Positions 54,129 to 63,953 of a stretch of 64,000 bases of DNA are shown piece after piece. Origin of the DNA: Rhodospirillaceae bacterium (GTDB taxonomy: Bacteria > Pseudomonadota > Alphaproteobacteria > Rhodospirillales > Rhodospirillaceae); the NCBI GenBank assembly GCA_947476925.1, contig CANJSF010000006.1, forward strand, positions 1 through 64,000, written 5' to 3'. Each line of letters begins with the position of its first letter. Position 1 is the first letter of the stretch. Position numbers and translations under genes: made by a program. Under the pieces are notes generated by a model. It was given only the letters and a program-made list of their open reading frames with translations. It was not told where the DNA came from and did not search any database.

Positions 54129-54902
54129 ATGCTTTTTGCCCTGCTCTCGCCTGCTAAGAAACTCGATTTTGCACCCGCACCCGTGGGCATCAAAGCCACG
54201 ACGCCTGAGTTATTGACCGCAGCCAATACTATGGCCGCGCGCGCAAAAAAATATTCCGCCGCCGATCTCAAACGCCTGATGGATATCAGCGATAAATTGG
54301 CAACGTTGAACTACGAGCGTTTTCAGGCCTTCGATTTAGAACACGCGCGCGATGCAAAGCCCGCCATCTATGCCTTCAACGGGGATGTATATCTTGGCTT
54401 TGAGTCCAAGACCCTCAGCGCTGAGGACATCAAGTACGCGCAACGCCATATCGGAATCCTTTCAGGGCTCTATGGGCTGCTGCGCCCGCTCGACGCCATG
54501 CAGCCGTACAGGCTTGAAATGGGCACGGCGGTGGACACCGACAAAGGCGAGGACCTGTACGACTATTGGCGCGGCCCCTTGACACAACACCTCAACACCA
54601 TGCTTGCCAAAGCCAAAGCGCCAACAATTGTTAATTTGGCATCAGACGAATATTGGAGTGCGGTGGACACCAAGGCGCTAAAAGTTCCCGTGGTGCAATG
54701 CGCCTTCAAGGAAATCAAAAACGGCAAAGCCAGCATTGTCAGCTTCTTTGCCAAAAAGGCCCGCGGCATGATGGCGCGTTACATCGTTCAACAGCGCGTC
54801 GACGCACCCGAAGGCTTGAAAGCCTTTACCGCGGGCGGCTATGCGTTTGATGCCAAAGCGTCGAACGCGAAGGTCTTTGTGTTTGCGCGCAAGGCGAAAT
54901 AG
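54129..54902 (+). CDS. yaaA: YaaA-family peroxide stress protein (DUF328)
   Basis: A 257-residue YaaA protein. Family blocks are LLSPAKKLDF at the N-terminus, AIYAFNGDVYLGF, ILSGLYGLLRPLDAMQPYRLEMG and NLASDEYW. Known members limit iron-driven damage during hydrogen peroxide stress and bind DNA. The start at ATG 54129 aligns with the family; the longer frame from 53961 overlaps the opposite gene. Confidence 0.94.
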   Translation: MLFALLSPAKKLDFAPAPVGIKATTPELLTAANTMAARAKKYSAADLKRLMDISDKLATLNYERFQAFDLEHARDAKPAIYAFNGDVYLGFESKTLSAEDIKYAQRHIGILSGLYGLLRPLDAMQPYRLEMGTAVDTDKGEDLYDYWRGPLTQHLNTMLAKAKAPTIVNLASDEYWSAVDTKALKVPVVQCAFKEIKNGKASIVSFFAKKARGMMARYIVQQRVDAPEGLKAFTAGGYAFDAKASNAKVFVFARKAK

Positions 54903-54907
54903 CCGGT

Positions 54908-56494
54908 CTATTTCTCAATCGAGATATAACGGCTGATGTTTATTCCGCGCGGGTTTGCGTCCATGCCCTTCACATAAGGTTTGGCCAAGCGCTTGCTGAC
55001 ATAAAAGTTGATCGGCGTGATGGGTGAATCACGCAACGCAATAGCCTCAGCCTCGCGCATGAGGGCGGTGCGTTTTGTTGTGTCGATCTCTTGGTACACC
55101 TTTTGCATCACCGCGTCGTACTCGGGGTTCGCGTACTTTGAATGGTTGTCTCCCACCGCTGTTGATTCCAACAAATACAAGAACGACGTGGGATCGGCGT
55201 ATTCAGCAAACCACTGATAGCGCGCAACTTCGTATTCGCCGTTGCGCAGATCGGCATTGAGAACATTTAGGTCGCTGTTTTGAAGTTGCACTTCAACGCC
55301 CATGGTTTTCCACACTTGCGCAGCCGCCAGCGCCACGCGGCGTTGAACGTCGTCGGTGTTAAAGCGGAACGTAAACTTCAGCGGCTTGCCCGGGCCAAAG
55401 CCGGCCTCGGCCAATAACGCCTTGGCTTTGGTCATGCGGTCGGCCATCGGCACCCCCTGCCATGGCGATGGCGCAGGCACATAGCCTTTGCGCATCACCT
55501 CGGGGATTAGGCTGTAGGCGGGCAATTCACCACCACGCATGATTTTGTCGACAAACATCTCGCGATCGAGTGTCATCGCCAGGGCGTTGCGCACGCGCGG
55601 ATCGTTGAACGGCGCTTTGCGTGTATTGAACGTATAGTACAGCAAGCCATAGTTTTGAGTGCTGGTGAGATCCTTCGGCAAATTTTCTTTCAGCCACTCG
55701 TACTGGCTGGGCGGAAAATTGACGAGCACATCCAACTCGTCAGCTCGATAGCGTTTTAGCGCCGAGCTTTGATCTTCAGTGGGGTAGAAAATCACCTCGT
55801 CAAGTTTGACGGTGTCATTGGCAAAGAATTTGGAATTGCGCACCAACCTGATTTGGCTTTGCGGCGTCCACTCGGCCAGCTTAAACGCGCCGTTGACGAC
55901 AATGTTCTCAGGCTTCGTCCACTCTTTGCCAAACTTTTCAATCGTCCATCGTGGCACAGGGTAGCAACGGTGTGCGATCAGTTCTAAAAAATATGGCGTG
56001 GGATTGACCAACTTGATTTCAAACGTGCCAGCATCCACCACCCGCACGCCTAACGATTCGACCGGCGCTTTGCCGCCATTCACCTCGCGTGCATTCACAA
56101 TCATGTACAGCAGGGGCGCAGCGCGCGACGCGGTTTTGGGGTCCATCGTGCGACGAAACGCATAAGCAAAGTCCTCGGCCGTCACCGCTCGGCCATCGGA
56201 CCACAGCATGCCTTTGCGAATTTTGAAGGTGTAGGTTTTGCCGTCGGGCGAGATGGTCCAACTTTCCGCCGCACCTGGCAGCATATTGGCTTTGGAATCG
56301 AGCGTGGTTAAGCCGACAAACATGTCGAAAATAATGTTGCCCGCATAGCCCGATGTCGTTAGGTGCGGATCGAGGCTGTCGGGTTCGGCGACATTGCCAC
56401 GATGAAGAACCATCGCTGCCTGGGCGCTGGGCAGAAGCGCGCCAAAAGCCAGCAGCCACAGAACGGCAAAAGCAACCTGAATCTTGCGAGACAT
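54908..56494 (-). CDS. Oligopeptide-type ABC transporter substrate-binding protein
   Basis: A 528-residue SBP family 5 protein with a signal peptide (to about residue 26). It has the OppA-type blocks LDPHLTTSGYAGNIIFDMF, WTISPDGKTYTFKIRKGM, VTAEDFAYAFRRTMDP and FNDPRVRNALAMTLDRE. It binds peptides in the periplasm. No permease or ATPase genes are adjacent, so it is an orphan that uses a transporter elsewhere or acts in sensing. Confidence 0.9.
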   Translation of the reverse strand: MSRKIQVAFAVLWLLAFGALLPSAQAAMVLHRGNVAEPDSLDPHLTTSGYAGNIIFDMFVGLTTLDSKANMLPGAAESWTISPDGKTYTFKIRKGMLWSDGRAVTAEDFAYAFRRTMDPKTASRAAPLLYMIVNAREVNGGKAPVESLGVRVVDAGTFEIKLVNPTPYFLELIAHRCYPVPRWTIEKFGKEWTKPENIVVNGAFKLAEWTPQSQIRLVRNSKFFANDTVKLDEVIFYPTEDQSSALKRYRADELDVLVNFPPSQYEWLKENLPKDLTSTQNYGLLYYTFNTRKAPFNDPRVRNALAMTLDREMFVDKIMRGGELPAYSLIPEVMRKGYVPAPSPWQGVPMADRMTKAKALLAEAGFGPGKPLKFTFRFNTDDVQRRVALAAAQVWKTMGVEVQLQNSDLNVLNADLRNGEYEVARYQWFAEYADPTSFLYLLESTAVGDNHSKYANPEYDAVMQKVYQEIDTTKRTALMREAEAIALRDSPITPINFYVSKRLAKPYVKGMDANPRGINISRYISIEK

Positions 56495-56596
56495 TTTTAT
56501 CTCCAGCGAGGCGGTACCTATTCCTTACAATGTCATAGCGTGCGAAAGCATGGTATCCACAGTTTTACTGATGATTTGGTTTCACATAGGAAAACC

Positions 56597-57235
56597 GTGT
56601 CTTCCACCGACGATGTGCACAAGCACTTGGGCATTTTGCGCCGCCGCGACAAAAAAATTGCTGCCGCAATAAAGGCCGCAGGCCTGCCCGGGTCGCGCAA
56701 ATTGCGGCCGGGTTTTGCCACGCTGATCCGCATTATTGTCGACCAACAGGTTTCGGTCGCGGCGGGCGCTTCGATTTGGGCGAAACTGCTAGCCGCTACC
56801 GGTGGCGAAGTCACACCATCGCGACTTTTGAATCTGGCCGAGTCTGGTTTGCGCAGCTGCGGTTTCAGCGGACAAAAAGCACGCTATGCCTTGGGCGCAG
56901 CCGAAGCGGCAGCCGCCGGAGATTTGGATTTTGACGCGCTCGAAACCATGCCCGACGAGGACGTGCGTGCCAAACTGATTGCGCTGAAAGGCGTGGGCCC
57001 TTGGACGGTGGATATCTATCTTATGTTTGGCATGGGCCGGCCTGACGTATGGCCGGTCGGTGATTTGGTCATCCAGCATTCCGCACGCGCACTCTTGGGC
57101 TTGCGTACGCGCCCAAGCCCTGAGCGCCTGACCAAACTAGGCGAAAATTGGCGGCCATATCGGTCCAGTGCCGCACTTTTGCTATGGCACTATTGGCACC
57201 ACGTCTCAGAGAAGGCCAAAGCGGCAAAAAAATAA
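56597..57235 (+). CDS. DNA-3-methyladenine glycosylase II (AlkA-like)
   Basis: A 212-residue HhH-GPD DNA glycosylase that removes alkylated bases. The helix-hairpin-helix is LKGVGPWTVDIYLMFGMG, and the catalytic Asp lies in DVWPVGDLV. It lacks the N-terminal domain of long AlkA. Start GTG 56597 has AGGA six bases upstream; upstream residues in the frame overlap the opposite gene and are not family-like. Confidence 0.9.
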   Translation: MSSTDDVHKHLGILRRRDKKIAAAIKAAGLPGSRKLRPGFATLIRIIVDQQVSVAAGASIWAKLLAATGGEVTPSRLLNLAESGLRSCGFSGQKARYALGAAEAAAAGDLDFDALETMPDEDVRAKLIALKGVGPWTVDIYLMFGMGRPDVWPVGDLVIQHSARALLGLRTRPSPERLTKLGENWRPYRSSAALLLWHYWHHVSEKAKAAKK

Positions 57236-57319
57236 TGCTAGAGTCTTTGAATTGTCACCTGAGACGATGCCGGTTTGCTCGTATATAAAGCATCGGTCCA
57301 CTTTAAGTACGATGGCCAC

Positions 57320-59173
57320 ATGTCAAATCATGCCCATGATCCCCTCGCCACCACCCGTCGGGAAGCCCTTCAAGCCGTTGCCGCAGTTGGAGTTGTCAGC
57401 GCCGTAACGGCGTCACCCGCGCAGGCGGCGGCTTCGCCCTCGACGCTGACATTCACTGAACTTCAGCGCGTGTATGACGACTATCACCACGTGGCCCCAG
57501 GGCACACGACGCAAGTTTTGTTGAGAATGGGCGACCCGTTGTTTGTCGGCGCGCCTCAATTCGACCCAATGGCGCAAACTGCGGCGGCGCAGAAGCGACA
57601 ATTCGGCTCAGAGTCTGACTATATCGGGTTTATGCCGCTGCCGTTGGGATCAAACTCATCCACGTCCGGCCTGCTCTGCGTCAATCACGAAATGGTCCAT
57701 AGCACTCTGATGTTTCCTGGTGTGATGGAGCAGTACGACGATCAACGTTCTAAAGACATGTGCGATCTTGAAATGGTTGCTCATGGTCACAGTATCGTTG
57801 AAGTCGCGCGCATCGATGGCAAATGGACGATCAAGCCTGACAGCAAATACAACCGTCGCATCACACCTCTTGAAACGCGGATTGAACTGACAGGGCCTGC
57901 CGCTGGCCATAAGCGATTGAAGACTCGCGACGACCCCACCGGCCGCAATGTCCTTGGCACTTTTGCAAATTGTGCGGGCGGTGAAACGCCTTGGGGCACC
58001 GTGATGATTGCGGAAGAAAACATTCAGCACTACTTCGGCGGCGATCCGAGCGGCACATCCGAAGCCGCTAACCACGAAGATATGAAACTCACTACTGAAG
58101 TGTATTTCAGTTGGCACAAACACTATCCGCGCTTCGACCTGGCCGCCGAGCCCCATGAACCTAATCGATTCGGGTGGATGGTCGAGATCGACCCCTATGA
58201 CCCAATGTCGACGCCGAAAAAGCGTACCGCCTTAGGTCGCTTCAAGCACGAAGGCGTCGGGTTTGCCTTCACGCCCGATGGCCGTGTAGCCGTGTATTCG
58301 GGTGATGACGAAGCATTTCAACATATCTACCGCTTCGTCTCCGCGCGCGCCTGGGACAAAACAAATCGTGAAAAAAACCGCGATATCATGGACACCGGCA
58401 CGCTGTCTGTTGCGCGCTTCAACGACAACGAGACACTGACCTGGTTGCCCTTGGTGTGGGGACAAGGCCCGCTTACACCGGCTAATGGTTTCAATGACCA
58501 AGGCGATGTGCTGATTGAGTGTCGCCGTGCCGCACGGCTGATGGGCGCAACGCCCATGGACCGGCCCGAAGAAGTGGTGCCCAATCCTGTGACCGGAACG
58601 GTGTTCGCTGCGCTGACAAAAAATTCGAAGCGCGCAAAAACTGATGGGGTCAATCCGCGCGCCAACAACAAGCACGGCGGCGTACTTGAGATGCTGCCGC
58701 CAGGTTTTGAAAAACAAGCCGCCGATCATGGGGCAACAACCTACGGCTGGCGCCCGTTCTTGCTGGCGGGCGACCCCACCCAGGCCGACTCGGGGGCCCA
58801 ATACCACGCCGATATCTCAGCCAATGGTTGGTTCTCGAACCCGGATAACATGACGTTCGACCCGAAAGGCAGAATCTGGTTATCCACAGATGGCTCGACG
58901 GATTTTGACCGCGCCGATGGCCTTTGGGCCGCCGATGTCACTGGCCCGGGACGAGCCCTGACCAAGCACTTTTTCGCTTGTCCGACAGGCGCGGAAATGA
59001 CCGGGCCCTGCTTTACGCCCGATGGAACCTCACTTTTTGTGAACGTCCAACACCCTGGCGAAGGCTCGGGATTTAAGTTCCCGACCACCCGTTGGCCGGA
59101 CTTCCAGGAGGGTGTTCCGCCCCGCTCCAGCGTGGTGGTTGTGCAACGCTCCGACGGGAAACCCATTGGCTAG
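57320..59173 (+). CDS. phoX: PhoX-family alkaline phosphatase (DUF839)
   Basis: A 617-residue exported phosphatase. A twin-arginine signal (TTRREALQAVAAVGVV, cleavage near AQA) is followed by family blocks CVNHEMVHSTLM, CAGGETPWGTVMIAEEN, GVGFAFTPDGRVAVYSGDDE and NPDNMTFDPKGRIW. Such enzymes bind calcium and iron and release phosphate from organic esters outside the cytoplasm. It is followed by a Pho-box-like site, a TonB receptor and phoD. I see no convincing Pho box directly before it. Confidence 0.92.
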   Translation: MSNHAHDPLATTRREALQAVAAVGVVSAVTASPAQAAASPSTLTFTELQRVYDDYHHVAPGHTTQVLLRMGDPLFVGAPQFDPMAQTAAAQKRQFGSESDYIGFMPLPLGSNSSTSGLLCVNHEMVHSTLMFPGVMEQYDDQRSKDMCDLEMVAHGHSIVEVARIDGKWTIKPDSKYNRRITPLETRIELTGPAAGHKRLKTRDDPTGRNVLGTFANCAGGETPWGTVMIAEENIQHYFGGDPSGTSEAANHEDMKLTTEVYFSWHKHYPRFDLAAEPHEPNRFGWMVEIDPYDPMSTPKKRTALGRFKHEGVGFAFTPDGRVAVYSGDDEAFQHIYRFVSARAWDKTNREKNRDIMDTGTLSVARFNDNETLTWLPLVWGQGPLTPANGFNDQGDVLIECRRAARLMGATPMDRPEEVVPNPVTGTVFAALTKNSKRAKTDGVNPRANNKHGGVLEMLPPGFEKQAADHGATTYGWRPFLLAGDPTQADSGAQYHADISANGWFSNPDNMTFDPKGRIWLSTDGSTDFDRADGLWAADVTGPGRALTKHFFACPTGAEMTGPCFTPDGTSLFVNVQHPGEGSGFKFPTTRWPDFQEGVPPRSSVVVVQRSDGKPIG

Positions 59174-59215
59174 TGCTGACTGGGTTGACGTCTGGTTACA
59201 GCCGTAGCAAAGAAC

Positions 59216-59233
59216 CTGTCATAGTTCTTTCAT
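59216..59233 (+). promoter_or_regulatory. Pho-box-like direct repeat before the TonB receptor
   Basis: CTGTCAT-AGTT-CTTTCAT consists of two 7-base half-sites, 11 bases apart, matching the PhoB consensus (CTGTCAT repeated) with one mismatch in the second half. It is 101 bases before the receptor ATG. The AGTT spacer is AT-rich as in known sites. Confidence 0.72.
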
Positions 59234-59334
59234 GGTTGAGTCACAGCTTTGCTATCGACCTGCTGGAACCGCGCGATGTAAAATCAAAGCTCTCGAAAAC
59301 CGATATTCTTTAATAAAACCTAGGGGTTAGACCG

Positions 59335-61857
59335 ATGAAACCGACGTTGTCCAAGGGCTTCCGCCACGCCCTATTGTTGTCTGCTGGCGTTGTGTCCATC
59401 GGGGCCTTCGCCCCACGCGCGGCCTTCGCGCAATCAACCGCAACTCAGGTTCTGGAAGAAATCGTAGTCACGGCAACTCAGCGCAAAGAAATCATTGGCG
59501 TCATGAGCGCCGAAACGGTGGCCAAGTCGCGCTCGACAGTGTCGGCTGAATATTTGCAGACTCAGACTTCAGGTCAGTCAATTATCAACTCCATCAACCT
59601 CCTGCCGGGTGTCAGCTTCACCAACAGCGACTCCTACGGCTCTTCGGGCGGCAACTTGCGCCTGCGTGGCTTTGACAACAACCGCATCTCACTGACTTGG
59701 GACGGCATGCCCACGAACGACACGGGCAACTACGCCATCTTCACCAATCAACAGCTCGACCCTGAAATCATCGACCGTGCCGCTGTGAACTTAGGCACCA
59801 CCGATGTCGACAGCCCCACTGCGGCGGCAACTGGCGGCACCATCAACGTGCTGACTCGTCGCCCCGGCGACACCATTGGGTTCCGCACAACAGCGTCCGT
59901 CGGTACGGACGATTATCGCCGTATCTTCGGCATGGTCGACACCGGCGCCCTTGGCTCGCTGGGCACATCAGCGTTTCTTTCGGCCTCGTATCAAAAGTAC
60001 GACAAGTTCAAAGGCCCAGGTACGCTGGAAAAGAAGCAAGTCAACGGCCGCGTTTATCAGACCTTCGGTGATAACGGCGATTTCATCAGCATCGCCGGCC
60101 ACTACAACGTCAACCGTAACAACTTCTACCGCAACATCACTTTGGCTGAATTAGCCACGTTCGGTTACGGTTTCGATAACTTTAGCAGCTGCGTTCGCGC
60201 GCCTGTTGTTGCCGGCACCGCCAGCAATGATGGCGCCACAACCGCCACGTTCCCCAACTTCACAGCGCCGGGAACACCAGCCGCTCAAAACCAAATCACC
60301 GGATCAACGAACGATCCCTCAACCGCAGGGGCATGCACGAACTTCTTTGGTTTGCGTATCAACCCATCGAACACGGGCAACGTTCGTGCCCAGTCGAAGT
60401 GGACGTTTAACGACAACTTCACATTCACTTTTGACCCATGGTTCCAATACGTATTGGCCAACGGCGGCGGCACAACGGTTGTGAGCGAAACCGATCAACG
60501 CCTTCGCGGCGCCAACAATGCCGCGGGCCGCGATCTCAACGGTGATGGCGACACACTCGATAGCGTTCGCCTTTATACGCCCAACACCACAAACACGCGC
60601 CGCAACGGCGTGACCAGTTCGTTGATCTATCGCATCGACGATATGAATGTCGTCCGCGCCGCCTTTACGCGTGATTACGGCAAACACCGCCAAACGGGCC
60701 AATTCACCCAAATCAATGCCGACGGAACGCCGCAGAACATTTTCGGCGGCCTCAAAGGCACGCCAGTGAAAACAGCCGACGGTGCCGACTTGCGTGGTCG
60801 TGACCGTTTCTCTGTCGCCGAATTGAACCAAATCGCCTTCAACTATGACGGCAAGTTTGACGATGGCCGCTTTGGCGTCAGCATCGGTGTTCGCAACCCT
60901 TACTTCAAACGCGACCTGAATCAGTATTGCTACACGCAAGTCAGCAACAACAACCAAACCTGCACGACGCAGACAGTTGTGACGACTCTGGCAGATGGAA
61001 CAGTAACTTTCCCGAGCAGTGCCACGGTTAACTTCGTGAAGCCCTACTCGCGCACTTTGAAGTACGACAAAATCCTTCCCAACGTTGGATTGTCGTTCAA
61101 GCCCAGCGACGAGCAGCAAATTTACGCCAGCTACGCGAAAGGCTTTGCCGCACCACGCACAGACAACCTGTACAGCTTCTCAATCCAGACCGTGCAGCCC
61201 GAAGGTACGAACTCCTTCGATCTCGGCTATCGTTACCAAACCTCACAATTGGTTGCGTCGACCGCCATTTGGAAGTCGAACTTCAGCAACCGTATTGTCA
61301 GCTCGTTTGACCCCGATACACGCCTTTCCATTGACCGCAACGTCGGCCCTGTGAAGCTTTGGGGTTGGGATGGCGAAATCGGTGTCGAGCCGGTCGAAAA
61401 CTGGACGGTTTATGGATCGGCCTCTTACAACCACAGCCGCGTCCAGAAAGACATCGCCTTCAACGCCACTGTCACCGTACCGTCGTCAGGCAAGCGCTTG
61501 GTCGAAACACCCGATTGGACGTTCGCTGCTCGCAGCGAATATAAAATTGGCGACTTCACGATCGGTGGTCAGATGAAACGTATCTCCAAGCGTTACTCGA
61601 CCGACGATAACGGCGAGAGCGTGCCCGGCTTCACAGTTGTTGATGCCAATGCGTCGTACTCGTTTGCAAGCCTCGGTGCAGAAGGCGTCGCATTGAAGTT
61701 CAACGTGAACAACCTGTTCGACAAAAAGTACCTGGGCAACATCGCAACGACCCGCTTCTCGGTCGACACGACCAAGGCGTATGGCAACTCGGGCGCCACG
61801 TTCTTCGGAGTTGGCGGTCGCCAGACGTTCCAAATGTCGTTGGCTGCTTCGTTCTAA
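59335..61857 (+). CDS. TonB-dependent outer-membrane receptor
   Basis: An 840-residue receptor with a signal peptide (to about residue 32), the TonB box EEIVVTATQR near residues 41-50, a plug domain (INLLPGVSF, LRLRGFDNNRISLTWDGM) and a beta-barrel ending in LAASF. With a Pho-box-like site upstream and phoX and phoD on either side, it likely imports phosphate esters or another phosphorus source (inference). A strong terminator follows. Confidence 0.93.
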   Translation: MKPTLSKGFRHALLLSAGVVSIGAFAPRAAFAQSTATQVLEEIVVTATQRKEIIGVMSAETVAKSRSTVSAEYLQTQTSGQSIINSINLLPGVSFTNSDSYGSSGGNLRLRGFDNNRISLTWDGMPTNDTGNYAIFTNQQLDPEIIDRAAVNLGTTDVDSPTAAATGGTINVLTRRPGDTIGFRTTASVGTDDYRRIFGMVDTGALGSLGTSAFLSASYQKYDKFKGPGTLEKKQVNGRVYQTFGDNGDFISIAGHYNVNRNNFYRNITLAELATFGYGFDNFSSCVRAPVVAGTASNDGATTATFPNFTAPGTPAAQNQITGSTNDPSTAGACTNFFGLRINPSNTGNVRAQSKWTFNDNFTFTFDPWFQYVLANGGGTTVVSETDQRLRGANNAAGRDLNGDGDTLDSVRLYTPNTTNTRRNGVTSSLIYRIDDMNVVRAAFTRDYGKHRQTGQFTQINADGTPQNIFGGLKGTPVKTADGADLRGRDRFSVAELNQIAFNYDGKFDDGRFGVSIGVRNPYFKRDLNQYCYTQVSNNNQTCTTQTVVTTLADGTVTFPSSATVNFVKPYSRTLKYDKILPNVGLSFKPSDEQQIYASYAKGFAAPRTDNLYSFSIQTVQPEGTNSFDLGYRYQTSQLVASTAIWKSNFSNRIVSSFDPDTRLSIDRNVGPVKLWGWDGEIGVEPVENWTVYGSASYNHSRVQKDIAFNATVTVPSSGKRLVETPDWTFAARSEYKIGDFTIGGQMKRISKRYSTDDNGESVPGFTVVDANASYSFASLGAEGVALKFNVNNLFDKKYLGNIATTRFSVDTTKAYGNSGATFFGVGGRQTFQMSLAASF

Positions 61858-61884
61858 GCCGACAAAGACGTGAATTAGCAAAAA

Positions 61885-61911
61885 GGGCGACCCTCACGGG
61901 TCGCCCTTTTT
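61885..61911. terminator. Bidirectional Rho-independent terminator
   Basis: GGGCGACCC-TCAC-GGGTCGCCC (61885-61906) is a 9-bp perfect stem followed by TTTTT and preceded by AAAAA. It can end transcription from the TonB receptor (+) and from phoD (-). Confidence 0.92.
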
Positions 61912-61933
61912 ATTTGTCTGTTCCCGGCGGCGC

Positions 61934-63505
61934 TTAAGCCAGTTTCACGCCCGGCTTGCCGTTTTCCACTAGGAACTTGGCAAGGCTGCGGAAGTTAGGG
62001 GTCCTCACGCGGACATCCTCGACAATGCGGAAATCGGTGTTCCAGACTTCGCGCCCGACATCGCACATCACGTAGCCACGGAACCGATCATTCACGTATT
62101 TAATGTTGGGGTTTTCGGGCATCAGCGAGTCAAATAATTTTGTATTGTAGCTTTCCGCCGTAATCGACGTGCCAACAAACTCGGCAATCACCGGGGCGGA
62201 GTTTGGATCGGAATCGTTGGTCACGACATCGCCAGCGAAATACGAGTGAATATCACCGCCTAGCGCGACCACATTGGTCAGCCCGCGCCGCAAGACGAGG
62301 TCGACGATTTTCTTGCGCGCCGTGCCGTATGCGCCCCAGTTGTCGCTGTAGGCCCCACGGCCCTCGCCGGGCACTTGGTCGAAATTCATCATCATCAGGC
62401 TTTGAACGATAACATTCCAGCGCGCACCGGTGCGGCCAAAATTCATGCCCATCCAGGTTTCCTGAACGGGACCCAACATTGACCGGTTCGGATCGTCGAA
62501 ATCGGGGCAATGGGCGGCGTCGATCACGCGGCCTGCGCGTAAACCAGGCTGGCGGCAAGCCTGCTGGCTTCGATACTGGCGTAAATCCAGCACATCAAAT
62601 TCGACCAAGTCGCCAAAGTTCATGCGCTGGAACATTTGCATGTTCATGTTGGCATCAGGCGCAGCCATGGCGCGCAACGGCATGTTCTCGTAGTAGGCCT
62701 GATAGGCTGCCGCGCGGCGTTTGGCAAATAGCACCGGGTCAGTGCCGTCTTCGGCAGTCAGGTTCGAGTAATCGTTGTCGACTTCATGGTCGTCCCACGT
62801 CAGCACCCAGGGGCAATAGGCGTGAGCGTCGGCCAAATCGGGGTCGAGTTTATAAACCGCATGCATGAGGCGGTAGTCGTGCAACGTCCAGGCATCGGCA
62901 ATGGGCGAATGGCGGACCGATAGCCCCCACGACACTTCGTAAATGTAATCGCCCACATGAATGATCAAATCTGGGTTTTGAGCCAACATGTCACGGTAGG
63001 CAGTGAAATAGCCTTGGTCGTAGTGCTGGCAGGAGGCCAGTGCAAATTTCAGGCGTTCGGTTTTAATGTTGGGCGCGGGCGTAGTTATAGCGCGACCCAC
63101 GCGACTGCGCGCATCGCCGCAGGCAAACCGATAATAGTATTGCCGACCGTGTTCCAAGCCGTGCAATTCAACATGCACGCTGTGGCCCAACTCGGGCCGC
63201 GCATACACATTGCCGCGCTGAACAATTTTTTTGAATTTGTCATCGCCGGCCACTTCCCACGACACAGGAATAGCCTCGTCAGGCAGCGCCCTGGGGTCGT
63301 AGGGGTCGGGGGCGAGGCGCGTCCAGATCACAAATCCATCGGGGACCGGGTCGCCCGAGGCGACGCCCAACTGAAACGGATCGTTGATAAACTTTGGCGC
63401 GGCGGCCATGGCGCGACGCACAGGACCCAAGGCCACCAAGGCCGCACCCGCCCAACTGGCAGCATCACGTATAAAGCGGCGGCGGCGATAGAGGTCAGTT
63501 GTCAT
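61934..63505 (-). CDS. phoD: PhoD-family alkaline phosphatase/phosphodiesterase
   Basis: A 523-residue exported phosphatase with a twin-arginine signal (RRRRFIRDAASWAG). The N-terminal PhoD domain opens with DPFQLGVASGDPVPDGFVIW. Metal-binding blocks are ALASCQHYDQGY, HVGDYIYE, TWDDHEVDNDYS and GGDIHSYF. It releases phosphate from esters or diesters in the periplasm or outside. A Pho-box-like repeat lies 58 bases upstream. It converges on the receptor gene. Confidence 0.93.
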   Translation of the reverse strand: MTTDLYRRRRFIRDAASWAGAALVALGPVRRAMAAAPKFINDPFQLGVASGDPVPDGFVIWTRLAPDPYDPRALPDEAIPVSWEVAGDDKFKKIVQRGNVYARPELGHSVHVELHGLEHGRQYYYRFACGDARSRVGRAITTPAPNIKTERLKFALASCQHYDQGYFTAYRDMLAQNPDLIIHVGDYIYEVSWGLSVRHSPIADAWTLHDYRLMHAVYKLDPDLADAHAYCPWVLTWDDHEVDNDYSNLTAEDGTDPVLFAKRRAAAYQAYYENMPLRAMAAPDANMNMQMFQRMNFGDLVEFDVLDLRQYRSQQACRQPGLRAGRVIDAAHCPDFDDPNRSMLGPVQETWMGMNFGRTGARWNVIVQSLMMMNFDQVPGEGRGAYSDNWGAYGTARKKIVDLVLRRGLTNVVALGGDIHSYFAGDVVTNDSDPNSAPVIAEFVGTSITAESYNTKLFDSLMPENPNIKYVNDRFRGYVMCDVGREVWNTDFRIVEDVRVRTPNFRSLAKFLVENGKPGVKLA

Positions 63506-63562
63506 GTCTGGTCGTCCGTAGTTTCCAACAAGTTATATAACGACCCGCACCGATCCGGTATG

Positions 63563-63580
63563 ATGAAAGTTTAATCACAG
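63563..63580 (-). promoter_or_regulatory. Pho-box-like direct repeat before phoD
   Basis: On the minus strand CTGTGAT-TAAA-CTTTCAT forms two 7-base half-sites at 11-base spacing, each with one mismatch to CTGTCAT. It shares its second half-site with the site before the TonB receptor. A TATATAA element lies about 23 bases downstream. Confidence 0.72.
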
Positions 63581-63770
63581 TTCGCTTGCCGCCGCCATGA
63601 CGCGCGTCATTAAGTTAAACATCTTATTAGGGCCGTCAAAGTATCAGTAAGGCCGACTCGACAGACAATTGCCCGACCAATTAAACTCGCCAAATTCGGG
63701 CTGTTTCTCGGGGTCTGGTGATAGCCTAGTTGCGGCGAGCCAAGAACTGGCCGCCGTGAGATCGAGGGGG

Positions 63771-63953
63771 ATGATGGCGAAGGCGAAGGAGGCGCAAGCC
63801 TCTGCAAAAAAGGCTCCACCTAAGGGAGCTAACATTGACACCGATCAACTGGAAGAAGATGCGGCGCTTGAAAAACAGCGCGAGCAGAAACGCCGTAGTT
63901 TGCGCGAAGACGTTACACGCCGCCGCGACGCCCTGAAAAAACAGGAAGCCTAA
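63771..63953 (+). CDS. Small charged helical protein, unknown
   Basis: A 60-residue protein dominated by Lys, Arg, Glu and Ala, with a predicted helix in the second half (ALEKQREQKRRSLREDVTRR). GAGGGGG lies just before ATG 63771 (a second ATG follows at 63774). It resembles no family I know; the charge pattern suggests a nucleic-acid- or protein-binding coiled coil. Confidence 0.55.
   Translation: MMAKAKEAQASAKKAPPKGANIDTDQLEEDAALEKQREQKRRSLREDVTRRRDALKKQEA

Noticed and set aside
57236-57319. Possible Pho box before phoX (TTGTCAC and neighbours)
   Set aside because: The half-sites do not fall at 11-base spacing and match poorly.
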